Positions 35,229-44,000 of a DNA stretch of 64,000 bases are shown piece after piece. The stretch is from Isoptericola cucumis. GTDB taxonomy: Bacteria; Actinomycetota; Actinomycetes; Actinomycetales; Cellulomonadaceae. Position 1 is the first letter of the stretch; the number at the start of each line of letters is the position of its first letter. A program made the position numbers and the translations under genes. The notes beneath the pieces are model-generated. The model saw nothing but the letters and a program-made list of their open reading frames with translations, searched no databases and was not told the origin of the DNA. The DNA lies in NCBI RefSeq assembly GCF_014635665.1, contig NZ_BMDG01000008.1, positions 174,927-238,926 on the forward strand, in the 5' to 3' direction.

Positions 35229-36388
35229 GACACCAACCCCGCGGCGCGACAGGCCTCCAGGTAGGACGGGGTGCAGATCTCGTCCACGCTGTGCACGTGG
35301 CCGTCGACGATGACGCGCTGCACGTCGCCGGCCGCGACCGCGCGCGGCGCGAGCAGCAGGGTGGGGACTCCGCCGATGGACGCCGTCGCGCGCGGCGACT
35401 CGCCGCGCAGCACCCGCACGGCGAGCTCGGCCGCGGTGCGCGCCTGCTGCGTCGTGGCCTTGTAGACGGTCATGTACTGGTCGCCCGAGAGCACGCGCTG
35501 CACGGCGGCGAGCTCGCCGTCCTGCCCGGTGGTGGGCGGGACGGGGTCGAGGCCGGCGGCCTTCATCGCGGAGATCGCACCGCCGGCGATGGAGTCGCTC
35601 GCGGCGAAGACGCCGTCGACCTGGTCGTCGAAGCGGGTGAGCATGCCTTCCACCCACTCCGTGGCCATGTCGGGGCTCCAGTCGGGGGTCTCGTACTCGG
35701 CGAGCACGTCGATGTCCTCTCCTTCCAGCGCGCGGTGGACGCCGGCCGCGAGCGCCTCCGCGTTGGGGTCGGTCGTCGCCCCGTGCACCAGGAGCACCCC
35801 GGGGCGCCTGCCCGCCGCGCGGGTCCCGTCCTCCTCGGCGCGGGCCTTGACGGCGCCGACGAGGGCCTCGCCCATGAGGAATCCGATCAGCTCGTTGTCG
35901 AACGACACGTAGTAGTCCGCGCCGTCGAGGAACCGATCGTAGGCGACGACGGGCACTCCCAGCCGCTGCGCCTGGACGACGATGCTCTTGGCCGCGACCG
36001 CGTCGACGGCGTCCAGCACCAGCACGTCCACGCCGCGCGAGAGCATCGACTCGGCCTGCTGCAGCTGGTCGGCGGCGTCCTGGGCCGCGTTCGCGTACAG
36101 CACCTCGCACTCGGGGCAGCGGCGCTCGACGACGGAGACGAACGTCGGGTGGTCCGTCGTCTCGTAGCGGGCGGTCTTGGCCTCGGGCAGCAGCAGCCCG
36201 ACGGTGCCGGCGCGCAGGCCGGGTGACGCGGCCTCGCCGGGGGCGTCGTCGTCGCTGCTCGCGCACGCCGCCAGCACCGACAGCGCGAGCACCGCCGCGA
36301 GCGCGACGGCGAGGAGCCGGGCGAGGCGGCCGTGCGAGCGGAGGCCCTGCGAGCGGTGGCCGTACGGCGCGGTCCGGACCGTGGTCAT
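35225..36388 (-). CDS. Sugar-binding lipoprotein of a CUT2-type ABC importer
   Basis: A 387-residue lipoprotein with the signal LLAVALAAVLALSVLAAC (lipid-modified Cys42). The mature part is a periplasmic-binding-protein type 1 fold: VGLLLPEAKTARYETTDHPTF, DQLQQAESMLSRGVDVLVLDAVD, VVAYDRFLDGADYYVSFDN, then GVFAASDSIAGGAISAMKAAG and the C-terminal YMTVYKATTQQARTAAEL. This resembles xylose-binding XylF and related monosaccharide-binding proteins. The order regulator, binding protein, ATPase, permease defines a complete importer. The ROK regulator and GH92 neighbours suggest mannose or a small mannose derivative, but this is inference. Confidence 0.9.
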   Translation of the reverse strand: MTTVRTAPYGHRSQGLRSHGRLARLLAVALAAVLALSVLAACASSDDDAPGEAASPGLRAGTVGLLLPEAKTARYETTDHPTFVSVVERRCPECEVLYANAAQDAADQLQQAESMLSRGVDVLVLDAVDAVAAKSIVVQAQRLGVPVVAYDRFLDGADYYVSFDNELIGFLMGEALVGAVKARAEEDGTRAAGRRPGVLLVHGATTDPNAEALAAGVHRALEGEDIDVLAEYETPDWSPDMATEWVEGMLTRFDDQVDGVFAASDSIAGGAISAMKAAGLDPVPPTTGQDGELAAVQRVLSGDQYMTVYKATTQQARTAAELAVRVLRGESPRATASIGGVPTLLLAPRAVAAGDVQRVIVDGHVHSVDEICTPSYLEACRAAGLVS

Positions 36389-37572
36389 GCGCTCACCACC
36401 CCCAGCGCGCCGCCGACGCGGGCGGAGTCGAGCGCGACCACCAGCGCCCCCCGCACCTCGGCGGTGGCGCCGAGCGCGGCCGCGACGACCTGCACGGGAC
36501 CGGCGGCGGCGGGCACGGTGCGCTGCTCGACGACGGTGCGCATGGGGCCGAGCAGGATCTCGCCGGCCTCGGCGAGCTGTCCGCCGACGACGACGATCTC
36601 CGGGTCGACGATGTTGCACAGGCTGGCGGTGGCGACGCCGAGGTGCTGACCGGCGTCGAACAGCACGCGGCGGCAGCCGGCGTCGCCGTCGCGCGCCCGG
36701 TCGATGACGTCGCGCAGGGTGAGGGGCCCGCGGCTGGAGGACAGCATCCCGAGCAGCACGCCGGCGCCGGCGAAGGTCTCGAGGCAGCCGCGGTTGCCGC
36801 AGCGGCAGATGGGCCCGTTCTCGTCGATGGTCACGTGGCCGATCTCGCCCGCGACGCCCGAGCGCCCGTGCACGACCCGGTCCCCGAGGACGATCCCGCC
36901 GCCGATGCCGTGCGAGACGCGCAGGTAGGCGACGGCGTCGTGCCCGACGCCCGCGCCGTGCCGGGCCTCGGCGAGCGCGCCGAGGTTGGCCTCGTTGTCC
37001 ACGTGCACGGGGGCGCCGAGGTGGTCCTCCAGGATCTGCGGCACGTCGACCCCGTCCCACCCGCGCAGCATGCCGACGGTCGAGATGCGGCCGGTGCGGA
37101 CGTCGACCGGCGCGGGCACCCCGACGCCGACGCCGAGGAGCTCGTCCGGGGCGGCGTCGACGGCGGACAGCATCTCGCCGACGAGCAGTGCGGCACGCCG
37201 CAGCCCGGTGTCGGCGCGGTGGTCGGGGGCGAGCGGCATGTGCTGGTCGGCGAGCACGCGCATCGACGCGTCGGCGACGGCGACGCGCAGCGAGCGGGTG
37301 CCGAAGTGCACACCGGCGACGAGGCCGAGGTTGCGCGCGAGGGTGACCTTGAGTGCCCGCCGCCCGTTGCGGGTGGAGTGGGCGGTGTGCAGCACGCCCG
37401 CGCTGGTCAGCTCCTTGACGATGTTGGAGACGGTGGCCGGGGACAGGCCGGTGACGCCGGCCAGCTCGATCTGCGTGAGGGAGCCACGCTGCTGGACGGC
37501 GCTCACGATCCGGGCTCGGTTGGCCTCACGCAATGAAGTCTGGGAGCCCGGGGTCACCCGGTCTGCGCGCAC
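36385..37572 (-). CDS. ROK-family transcriptional regulator
   Basis: A 395-residue protein. An N-terminal winged helix (NRARIVSAVQQRGSLTQIELAGVTGLSPATVSNIVKEL) is followed by a ROK sugar-kinase-like domain with GVGVGVPAPVDVRTG and the zinc motif CRCGNRGCLETFAG. Such proteins (NagC, XylR, Mlc) repress sugar genes and are released by the sugar or its phosphate. I chose GTG 37572 because TATCCT at 37579-37584 ends six bases before it, fitting a leaderless mRNA; an upstream TTG at 37620 has no support. Its stop overlaps the binding-protein ATG. Its divergent partner is another sugar importer, so it may control both. Confidence 0.9.
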   Translation of the reverse strand: MRADRVTPGSQTSLREANRARIVSAVQQRGSLTQIELAGVTGLSPATVSNIVKELTSAGVLHTAHSTRNGRRALKVTLARNLGLVAGVHFGTRSLRVAVADASMRVLADQHMPLAPDHRADTGLRRAALLVGEMLSAVDAAPDELLGVGVGVPAPVDVRTGRISTVGMLRGWDGVDVPQILEDHLGAPVHVDNEANLGALAEARHGAGVGHDAVAYLRVSHGIGGGIVLGDRVVHGRSGVAGEIGHVTIDENGPICRCGNRGCLETFAGAGVLLGMLSSSRGPLTLRDVIDRARDGDAGCRRVLFDAGQHLGVATASLCNIVDPEIVVVGGQLAEAGEILLGPMRTVVEQRTVPAAAGPVQVVAAALGATAEVRGALVVALDSARVGGALGVVSA

Positions 37573-37578
37573 GCGGTC

Positions 37579-37584
37579 AGGATA
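37579..37584 (-). promoter_or_regulatory. -10 element of the leaderless ROK operon
   Basis: On the minus strand TATCCT lies six bases before GTG 37572, with no ribosome-binding site. No clear -35 is visible. Confidence 0.4.
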
Positions 37585-37611
37585 GCGGCCGGGCGCCACA
37601 CGAACCCCGGC

Positions 37612-37677
37612 TTGAATCAACGATCTGACCCGAAAGTCACGATCCGGCGTCTCTTGCGTTCATTTCTTGACATCAAG
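37612..37677. promoter_or_regulatory. Two candidate ROK operators in a divergent promoter region
   Basis: TTGAATCAA (37612-37620) and CTTGACATCAAG (37666-37677) share a TTGA-gap-TCAA palindrome, with centres about 55 bp apart. The second overlaps TTGACA, which would be a -35 box for the importer gene at 37791. The similarity suggests one regulator, most likely the ROK protein encoded alongside. Confidence 0.45.
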
Positions 37678-37790
37678 GTGTCCGACTCGTTGGATGGGCC
37701 ACGGGTTCGAGGGCGCGCCGACGCGTCCGACCGACCGGGCCGAGGTGGTCCCGGACGGTGCCCGACCGACGAAGGTTGAGGGACACAACG

Positions 37791-39083
37791 ATGCGACTGA
37801 ATCGCAGGACCAGCGCGACGGTGGCGGGCGCCGCCCTCGTGGGCCTGGCGCTCGCCGCGTGCGGCGGCGGCACGGACGACGGCGGGACGCCCGAGGCGGG
37901 CGGTGGCGGCGGCGGCGAGGTCGAGGTCTTCACCTGGTGGGCGGCCGGCTCCGAGAAGGCCGGCCTCGACGCCCTGGTCGGCGCCTTCGACGAGCAGCAC
38001 CCCGACGTCACGTTCGTCAACGGCGCGGTGGCCGGCGGCGCCGGCTCCGCGGCGAAGGACCTGCTGCAGACGCGGCTCCAGGCGCAGGACCCGCCGGACA
38101 CGTTCCAGGCGCACGCCGGCGCGGAGCTGCAGGACTACATCGACGCCGCGCAGATCGAGGACGTCTCCGCCCTCTACGACGAGTTCGGCCTCACGGACGC
38201 CTTCCCCGCCGACCTCCTGGACCGGCTCAGCACCGAGGACGGCGCGATCTACTCGATCCCGTCGAACATCCACCGGGCCAACGTCGTGTGGGCCAACCCC
38301 ACCGTCCTCGAGGACAACGGCGTCGACCCCGAGGCCACGTACGAGGACCTCGACGCCTGGATGGCCGACCTCGACAAGCTCAAGGCCGCGGGCGTCACCC
38401 CCCTGTCCGTCGCGACGACGTGGACCCAGGTCCACCTGCTCGAGACGGTGCTGCTCGCCAACCTCGGCCCGGAGGCCTACACCGGCCTGTGGGACGGCTC
38501 GACCGACTGGGCGGGCGCCGACGTCACGGCCTCGCTCGAGGACTTCGAGAAGCTCATGAGCTACACCAACACCGACCGCGACGGGCTCGACTGGCCCGAA
38601 GCCACCCAGATGGTGATCGACGGCAACGCCGCCTTCAACGTCATGGGCGACTGGGCCGTGGCGGCGTTCGAGGAGCAGGACAAGAAGCTCGGCGCCGACT
38701 TCACCGCGTTCCCGGTCCCGGGCACCGACGGGACATTCGACTTCCTCGCGGACTCGTTCACCCTCCCGGTGGGCGCGCCCAACCCCGACGGGGCCAAGGC
38801 GTGGCTCGAGACCGTCGGCTCCCTCGAGGGCCAGGTCGCGTTCAACAAGGCCAAGGGCTCCATCCCGGCCCGCACCGACGCCGACCCGGCGGACTTCTCG
38901 GAGTACCAGCAGACGGCGATCGAGTCGTTCGGCAGCGACACCATCGTGTCCTCGCTGGCGCACGGCGCCGCGACGCCGGTCGCGACGCTCAACGCCGTCT
39001 CCGACGCGACGAGCAAGTTCACCACGGGGGCCTCGGACCTCGCGACGTACCAGCAGGAGCTGGCCGCCGCCGTCCAGGGCTGA
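37791..39083 (+). CDS. Sugar-binding lipoprotein (glucose/mannose-type CUT1 importer)
   Basis: A 430-residue lipoprotein, signal LVGLALAAC with Cys24, then a Gly-rich linker. The mature sequence VEVFTWWAAGSEKAGLDALVGAFDEQHPDVTF, with NIHRANVVWANP and MGDWAVAAFEEQDKKLGADF, matches the glucose/galactose/mannose-binding group (GtsA-like, as in Thermus and Pseudomonas). GAGGG about 9 bases before ATG 37791 is a fair ribosome-binding site. It leads an operon with two permeases, is divergent from the ROK regulator, and is separated from the permeases by a strong hairpin. No ATPase gene follows, so a shared MsiK-type ATPase is expected. Confidence 0.9.
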   Translation: MRLNRRTSATVAGAALVGLALAACGGGTDDGGTPEAGGGGGGEVEVFTWWAAGSEKAGLDALVGAFDEQHPDVTFVNGAVAGGAGSAAKDLLQTRLQAQDPPDTFQAHAGAELQDYIDAAQIEDVSALYDEFGLTDAFPADLLDRLSTEDGAIYSIPSNIHRANVVWANPTVLEDNGVDPEATYEDLDAWMADLDKLKAAGVTPLSVATTWTQVHLLETVLLANLGPEAYTGLWDGSTDWAGADVTASLEDFEKLMSYTNTDRDGLDWPEATQMVIDGNAAFNVMGDWAVAAFEEQDKKLGADFTAFPVPGTDGTFDFLADSFTLPVGAPNPDGAKAWLETVGSLEGQVAFNKAKGSIPARTDADPADFSEYQQTAIESFGSDTIVSSLAHGAATPVATLNAVSDATSKFTTGASDLATYQQELAAAVQG

Positions 39084-39100
39084 CGCCCCGCCGTCACCAC

Positions 39101-39133
39101 CGCGCGCCGCCGGGCCGGTCCCGGCGGCGCGCG
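39101..39133 (+). terminator. Intra-operon hairpin between binding protein and permease genes
   Basis: A perfect 14-bp GC-only stem (39101-39114 and 39120-39133) with a 5-base loop. It sits 18 bp after the binding-protein stop and 33 bp before the permease start. It could partly terminate transcription or protect the 5' mRNA, giving more binding protein than permease. Confidence 0.6.
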
Positions 39134-39165
39134 CCCCTGCCCGTCCTCCGACCGGGAAGACCACC

Positions 39166-40068
39166 ATGCTCAAGAAGCTCCGGCGAGCCGGACCGCCGCT
39201 CCTCCTGCTCCTCCCGTCCCTGATCCTCGTCGGCGTCTTCGTCTACGGGCTCATCGGCGTCAACTTCGCCACGTCGGTCACCGACAACCACACGGCCGCG
39301 CAGGCCACCGGCCAGGAGCCGTCGGTGGTGGTGTGGTTCCGCAACTACCTCGACCTGCTCGGGTCCGAGGCGTTCCAGCACTCGCTGGTCAACCTCGTGC
39401 TGTTCACCGTGGTGTTCCTCGTCGGGACCATGGTCATGGGCTTCGCCTGGGCCTGGATGCTCGACCGTCCGGTGCGCGGTGAAGGGTTCTTCCGCTCGAT
39501 CTACCTGTTCCCGATGGCAGTCTCGTTCGTCGCCTCGGGTGTCGTGTGGCGCTGGCTGCTCAACTCCAACCAGGGCGAGAGCGCGTCGGGCCTCAACCGG
39601 CTCTTCCAGATGATCGGGCTCGACTTCCTCCAGAACAACTGGTGGAACAACGTCACCTTCGGCATCGTCGCGATCGCCGTCCCGGCGATCTGGCAGCTCT
39701 CGGGCTACGTGATGGCGCTGTTCCTGGCCGGCTTCCGCGGCATCCCCGACGAGCTGCGCGAGGCCGCCCGCATGGACGGCGCGAGCGAGTGGAAGCTGTA
39801 CCGGCACGTGCTGTTCCCGCAGCTGTCGCCCATCGCGCTGTCGGCGCTGATCATCATCGGCCACATGTCGCTGAAGTCGTTCGACCTCATCATGTCGATC
39901 TCGAAGCCGGCGAACTACCAGACCAAGGTCCCGGCGGTCGACATGTACGTGTTCAAGTCGAGCTTCGACTACGCGAACTCGGCCGCGGTCGGCGCGATCC
40001 TGCTGATCATCGTGGCCCTCGTCATCGTGCCGTACCTGATCCACTCGAACCGATCGGAGAAGCGATGA
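39166..40068 (+). CDS. Sugar ABC transporter permease 1 (MalF/GtsB type)
   Basis: A 300-residue protein with six predicted helices (first: LLLLLPSLILVGVFVYGLIGV). The cytoplasmic EAA loop REAARMDGASEWKLYRHVLFPQLSPI (about residues 200-225) contacts the ATPase. The binding-protein context and sequence (RSIYLFPMAVSFVASGVVWRWLLN) match the first permease of glucose/mannose CUT1 importers. GGGAAGA precedes ATG 39166. Its stop overlaps the next start as ATGA. Confidence 0.92.
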   Translation: MLKKLRRAGPPLLLLLPSLILVGVFVYGLIGVNFATSVTDNHTAAQATGQEPSVVVWFRNYLDLLGSEAFQHSLVNLVLFTVVFLVGTMVMGFAWAWMLDRPVRGEGFFRSIYLFPMAVSFVASGVVWRWLLNSNQGESASGLNRLFQMIGLDFLQNNWWNNVTFGIVAIAVPAIWQLSGYVMALFLAGFRGIPDELREAARMDGASEWKLYRHVLFPQLSPIALSALIIIGHMSLKSFDLIMSISKPANYQTKVPAVDMYVFKSSFDYANSAAVGAILLIIVALVIVPYLIHSNRSEKR

Positions 40069-40967
40069 CTGCCGTCGAGTCCACGCCGGCCACGCCGACC
40101 GGGACCAGCGGCACGCCGGTCGACCTGGGCCGCCGCGGGGCGCGGGAGCGCTTCACCGCCGGGCGCACGGCCAAGTACGCGGCCCTGCTGCTGTTCGTGG
40201 TCATCGTGCTGGTCCCCGTGTACGTGCTGCTCGTGACGAGCTTCAAGGGCGCGGGCGACGCCAACCCGGCGCGCGCCTGGAACCTGCCGCAGACGTGGAC
40301 CACGGAGAACTGGCAGACGGCGTGGACCACGCTGTCGCCGGCGATCTGGCGCTCCGTGCAGATGGTCGTGCCGGCCGCGATCATCTCGGCGGTGCTGGGC
40401 TCGCTCAACGGGTTCGTGCTGTCGCGCTGGACGTTCAAGGGCGCCAACCTCGTGTTCACGCTGATCCTGTTCGGGATGTTCATCCCGTACCAGGCGGTGA
40501 TGATCCCGCTGACGCAGCTGGTGCTCGACATCGGGTTCCCGGGCGGCATCCCCACGCTGATCCTGCTGCACGTGGTCTACGGCATCCCGATCACGACGCT
40601 GATCTTCCGCAACTACTACATGACGGTGCCGCACGAGCTGGTCGAGGCGGCGCGCGTCGACGGCGCGGGCATGCTGCGCACGTACTGGTCGGTGCTGCTG
40701 CCGATCTCCGTGCCGAGCTTCGTCGTGGTGCTGATCTGGCAGTTCACCAACGCGTGGAACGACTTCCTGTTCGCGGTGTTCTTCTCCTCGAGCCAGAACG
40801 GCCCCGTCACCGTCGCGCTGAACAACCTCGCCAACGGCGCGCTGCTGCAGGACTACGGCGTGTCGATGGCGGGCGCGCTGCTCGCGTCGCTGCCCACGCT
40901 GCTCGTGTACATCATCCTCGGCAAGTACTTCGTCGGGGGCCTGATGTCCGGTTCCGTCAAGGGCTGA
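40065..40967 (+). CDS. Sugar ABC transporter permease 2 (MalG/GtsC type)
   Basis: A 300-residue protein with a hydrophilic N-terminus of about 35 residues and six helices (first: YAALLLFVVIVLVPVYVLLVTSFK). The EAA motif is VEAARVDGAGMLRTYWSVLLPISVP. It pairs with the preceding permease to form the channel. Start ATG 40065 overlaps the previous stop by 4 bases. A strong hairpin follows the gene at 40977. Confidence 0.93.
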   Translation: MTAVESTPATPTGTSGTPVDLGRRGARERFTAGRTAKYAALLLFVVIVLVPVYVLLVTSFKGAGDANPARAWNLPQTWTTENWQTAWTTLSPAIWRSVQMVVPAAIISAVLGSLNGFVLSRWTFKGANLVFTLILFGMFIPYQAVMIPLTQLVLDIGFPGGIPTLILLHVVYGIPITTLIFRNYYMTVPHELVEAARVDGAGMLRTYWSVLLPISVPSFVVVLIWQFTNAWNDFLFAVFFSSSQNGPVTVALNNLANGALLQDYGVSMAGALLASLPTLLVYIILGKYFVGGLMSGSVKG

Positions 40968-40976
40968 CGCCCACCC

Positions 40977-41007
40977 GCCGGGGAGGCGGTGCGCACGCCT
41001 CCCCGGC
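40977..41007 (+). terminator. Terminator hairpin after the importer operon
   Basis: A perfect 12-bp stem, gccggggaggcg (40977-40988) with cgcctccccggc (40996-41007), around a 7-base loop. It begins 10 bp after the permease stop and precedes the GH97 operator. Confidence 0.65.
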
Positions 41008-41044
41008 AGTCCGGTCGTCCCGCCGCGGACCGGACCGCACCTTG

Positions 41045-41059
41045 TTGACAACGCTGTCC
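41045..41059. promoter_or_regulatory. LacI-type operator upstream of GH97
   Basis: TTGACAACGCTGTCC differs from the 26961 palindrome at two of its 14 positions. It lies 30 bp before ATG 41090, and its TTGACA could be a -35 box. Confidence 0.6.
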
Positions 41060-41089
41060 CCCTCCTGCCGACGACGTCTGGAGCCTCTG

Positions 41090-44000
41090 ATGTCCCCTTC
41101 CCGGTCCTTGATCGGCCTCGGCCTGGCGGTCGCGCTGCTCGCGCCCGCCGCGGCCGGTGCCTCCGCACACGCCGCGCCCCCGACGAAGAGCGCCAGGAGC
41201 GGCGCCGCGGTGCAGCTCGACGGCCACGACGTCGCGTCTCCCGACGGGACGCTCGACCTCACCGTCGGCCTGGTGGACGGCCGCCTCACCTACGACGTCG
41301 TGCGCGACGGCACGACGACGGTCGTCGACGCCTCGGGGCTCGGCCTGGTGCTGGGCGACCCGGACGTCGACCTGACGAGCGGGATGTCCATCGAGTCGGT
41401 CGAGCGCGACGTGGTCGACGAGACGTGGACCCCGGCCTGGGGCACGGAGTCCTCCGTCCGGAACCACGCGAACGAGCTCACCGTGCACGCCCGCCACGCG
41501 TCGGGCCTCGAGGTCGACGTCGTCGCGCGGGTGTTCGACGACGGCGTCGGCTTCCGCTACGTGCTCCCTCGCCAGGAAGCGTTGGCGGGCGGGCCGTTCA
41601 CCGTGACCGAGGAGAGCACCGAGTTCGCCCTCCCGACGGACCTCACCGCGTACTACCTCGAGGCCGGCACGACCTGGCGCGCGGACGAGAAGCACTACCG
41701 GACCGCTCCGGTCGGCGACGTCGAGACGGCGCAGACGCCGATCACCTTCGCGCGGGACGACGGCCTGTTCCTCGCGGTGCACGAGGCCGACCTGACGGAC
41801 TACGCGAGCATGACCCTCAAGCGTGTCGACGGCGCGCCGGGAACGTTCGTGAGCGACCTGATCGCGCTGCCGGACGGGACCAAGGCGGTCCTCGACGCGA
41901 GCGAGCGCGACGTCGTGACGCCGTGGCGCACGGTGCAGGTGGGTCGGGAGGCGGGTGACCTCGCCGAGTCGCACCTGGTCCAGAACCTCAACGACCCGTG
42001 CGCGATCTGCGACGTCGACTCCGACGGCGACGGCGCCGCGGACACGACCGACTGGATCGACGCCGGCACCTACACCGGCGTCTGGTGGGAGCTGCAGCGC
42101 CGCGACACCACGTGGAACGCGGGCCCGAAGCACGGTGCGACGACCGAGCGCATCAAGGAGTACGTCGACCTGGCTGCCGAGGCCGGGGCGAAGTACGTGC
42201 TCGCCGAGGGGTGGAACACGAACTCGGGCGGCTCGTGGACGGGCCAGGACTTCGTCACCCCGCAGGCCGACGTCGACATCGACGAGGTGCTCGGGTACGC
42301 GGAGTCGAAGGGGGTCGGCTTCATCGCGCACAACGAGACGCGCGGCTACGTCGACTACTACGACGCCCACCTGGAGGAGATCTTCGCGCAGTACGAGGAG
42401 TGGGGCGTCCACGCCATCAAGACGGGCTACGCGACCCGCTTCGAGCTCGGGGGCGTGAACCGCAGCACCTTCGACCAGGAGGCGGTCAAGCACTTCCAGC
42501 GCGTGATCGACGCCGCGGCCCGGCACGAGATCTCGATCAACGCGCACGAGGCGATCAAGCCCACCGGCAAGGAGCGCACCTACCCGAACATGATGACGGG
42601 CGAAGGTGTGGCGGGCATGGAGCAGCAGAACTACATGGGGTCGAACGGCAACCCGCCGGAGCAGGCCACGATCCTCCCGTTCACCCGGTGGATCGGCGGC
42701 CCAGCCGACTACACGCCGGGCGTGCTCGACGTGCTGTGGGACCCGGCGAACCTGGGCACGCGCGTGCAGACCACGACCACGACGCAGCTCGCGCTGTACA
42801 CGACGTTCTACAGCCCGCTCCAGATGCTCGCGGACACCCCGGAGAACTACGCGAAGCACCCGGAGGCGTTCGAGTACCTCCGCGACATGCCGGCCACCTG
42901 GGACGAGTCGCACGTCGACGCCGAGATCGGCGACCACGTCACCACCGCGCGACGCAGCGGCGACGACTGGTACGTCGGTGTCGTCACCGACGAGCACGAC
43001 CGCACCCTGGACGTGCCCCTCGACATGCTCGACGACCGCACCACCTACGTCGCCGAGATCTGGGCCGACGCCCAGGACGCGAGCTGGAAGGGCAACCCCA
43101 CCGCCGTCGAGGCCACTCGGTCGCTCGTGACCTCCGAGGACGTGCTCAGCGCATCGCTCGTGGGCGCCGGCGGCCAGGCCGTGCGGCTGCGCCCGGCCAC
43201 CGACGCCGACCTCGCGGAGCTTCCGGCGTACGCGCGGCCGAGCATCGAGCCGGCCGGGCAGCCCGAGGCCTCGTACGACCCGGTGGCCCGGACCGTCCAG
43301 GTCACCGTCGACGCCCACAACAGCGGCACGACCGCGACGCAGGCGAGGCTGCTCGTCGACGGCGAGCCGGTCGACGCCCCGGCGGCACGGGTCGGCGGCG
43401 GACAGACACGGGAGCTGACCTTCACCCTCACGGCCGAGGACGTCGTGTACGCCGCGCAGTCCCGGATCGCGCTCGAGTCGGGAACGGGCGAGGTCGGTGA
43501 CCCGGTCACGGTCTCCCTCCTGCCGTTCCCCGACGCGGGGGCGCTGGGCGCGCTGATCCACGACGCGCGGATGGCCGGCGACCTGTCCAAGAAGGCCGAG
43601 CGTGAGCTGCGGGCGCGCACGGACGCGCTGGTCACCGTGGCCGAGGCCGGTGACCTTGCCGGCACCGAGCGGGCGGCGCAGGCGGTGCGCACCTTCGCCG
43701 TCACGCAACGCCCGCGGGACCTCGCCGGCACGACGCTGGGCGCGCTCGACGCCGCGGTCGCCCCGTGGCTCGGCGACCTCGTCGGCATCCCGGCGATCCT
43801 TGCCGACCTGCACGCGGCCGAGGAGGCGCGGGACCTCAACCCCGCCACCGCACGCAAGGCCCGCACGCCGCTCGCGGCCGCGCTGGAGGCGGCCGTCGAG
43901 GGCGACGACGACGCCATGAACGCGTCGCTGGAGCGTGCCGCAGGGGTGCTCGACCGTGGTCGGGGCGATGCCGTACCGGCCCTCGCCGCAGCGGTCGACG

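Noticed and set aside
37573..37620. TTG 37620 as the ROK regulator start
   Set aside because: It lies in one of the candidate operators and has no ribosome-binding site; GTG 37572 sits six bases after a -10 element.
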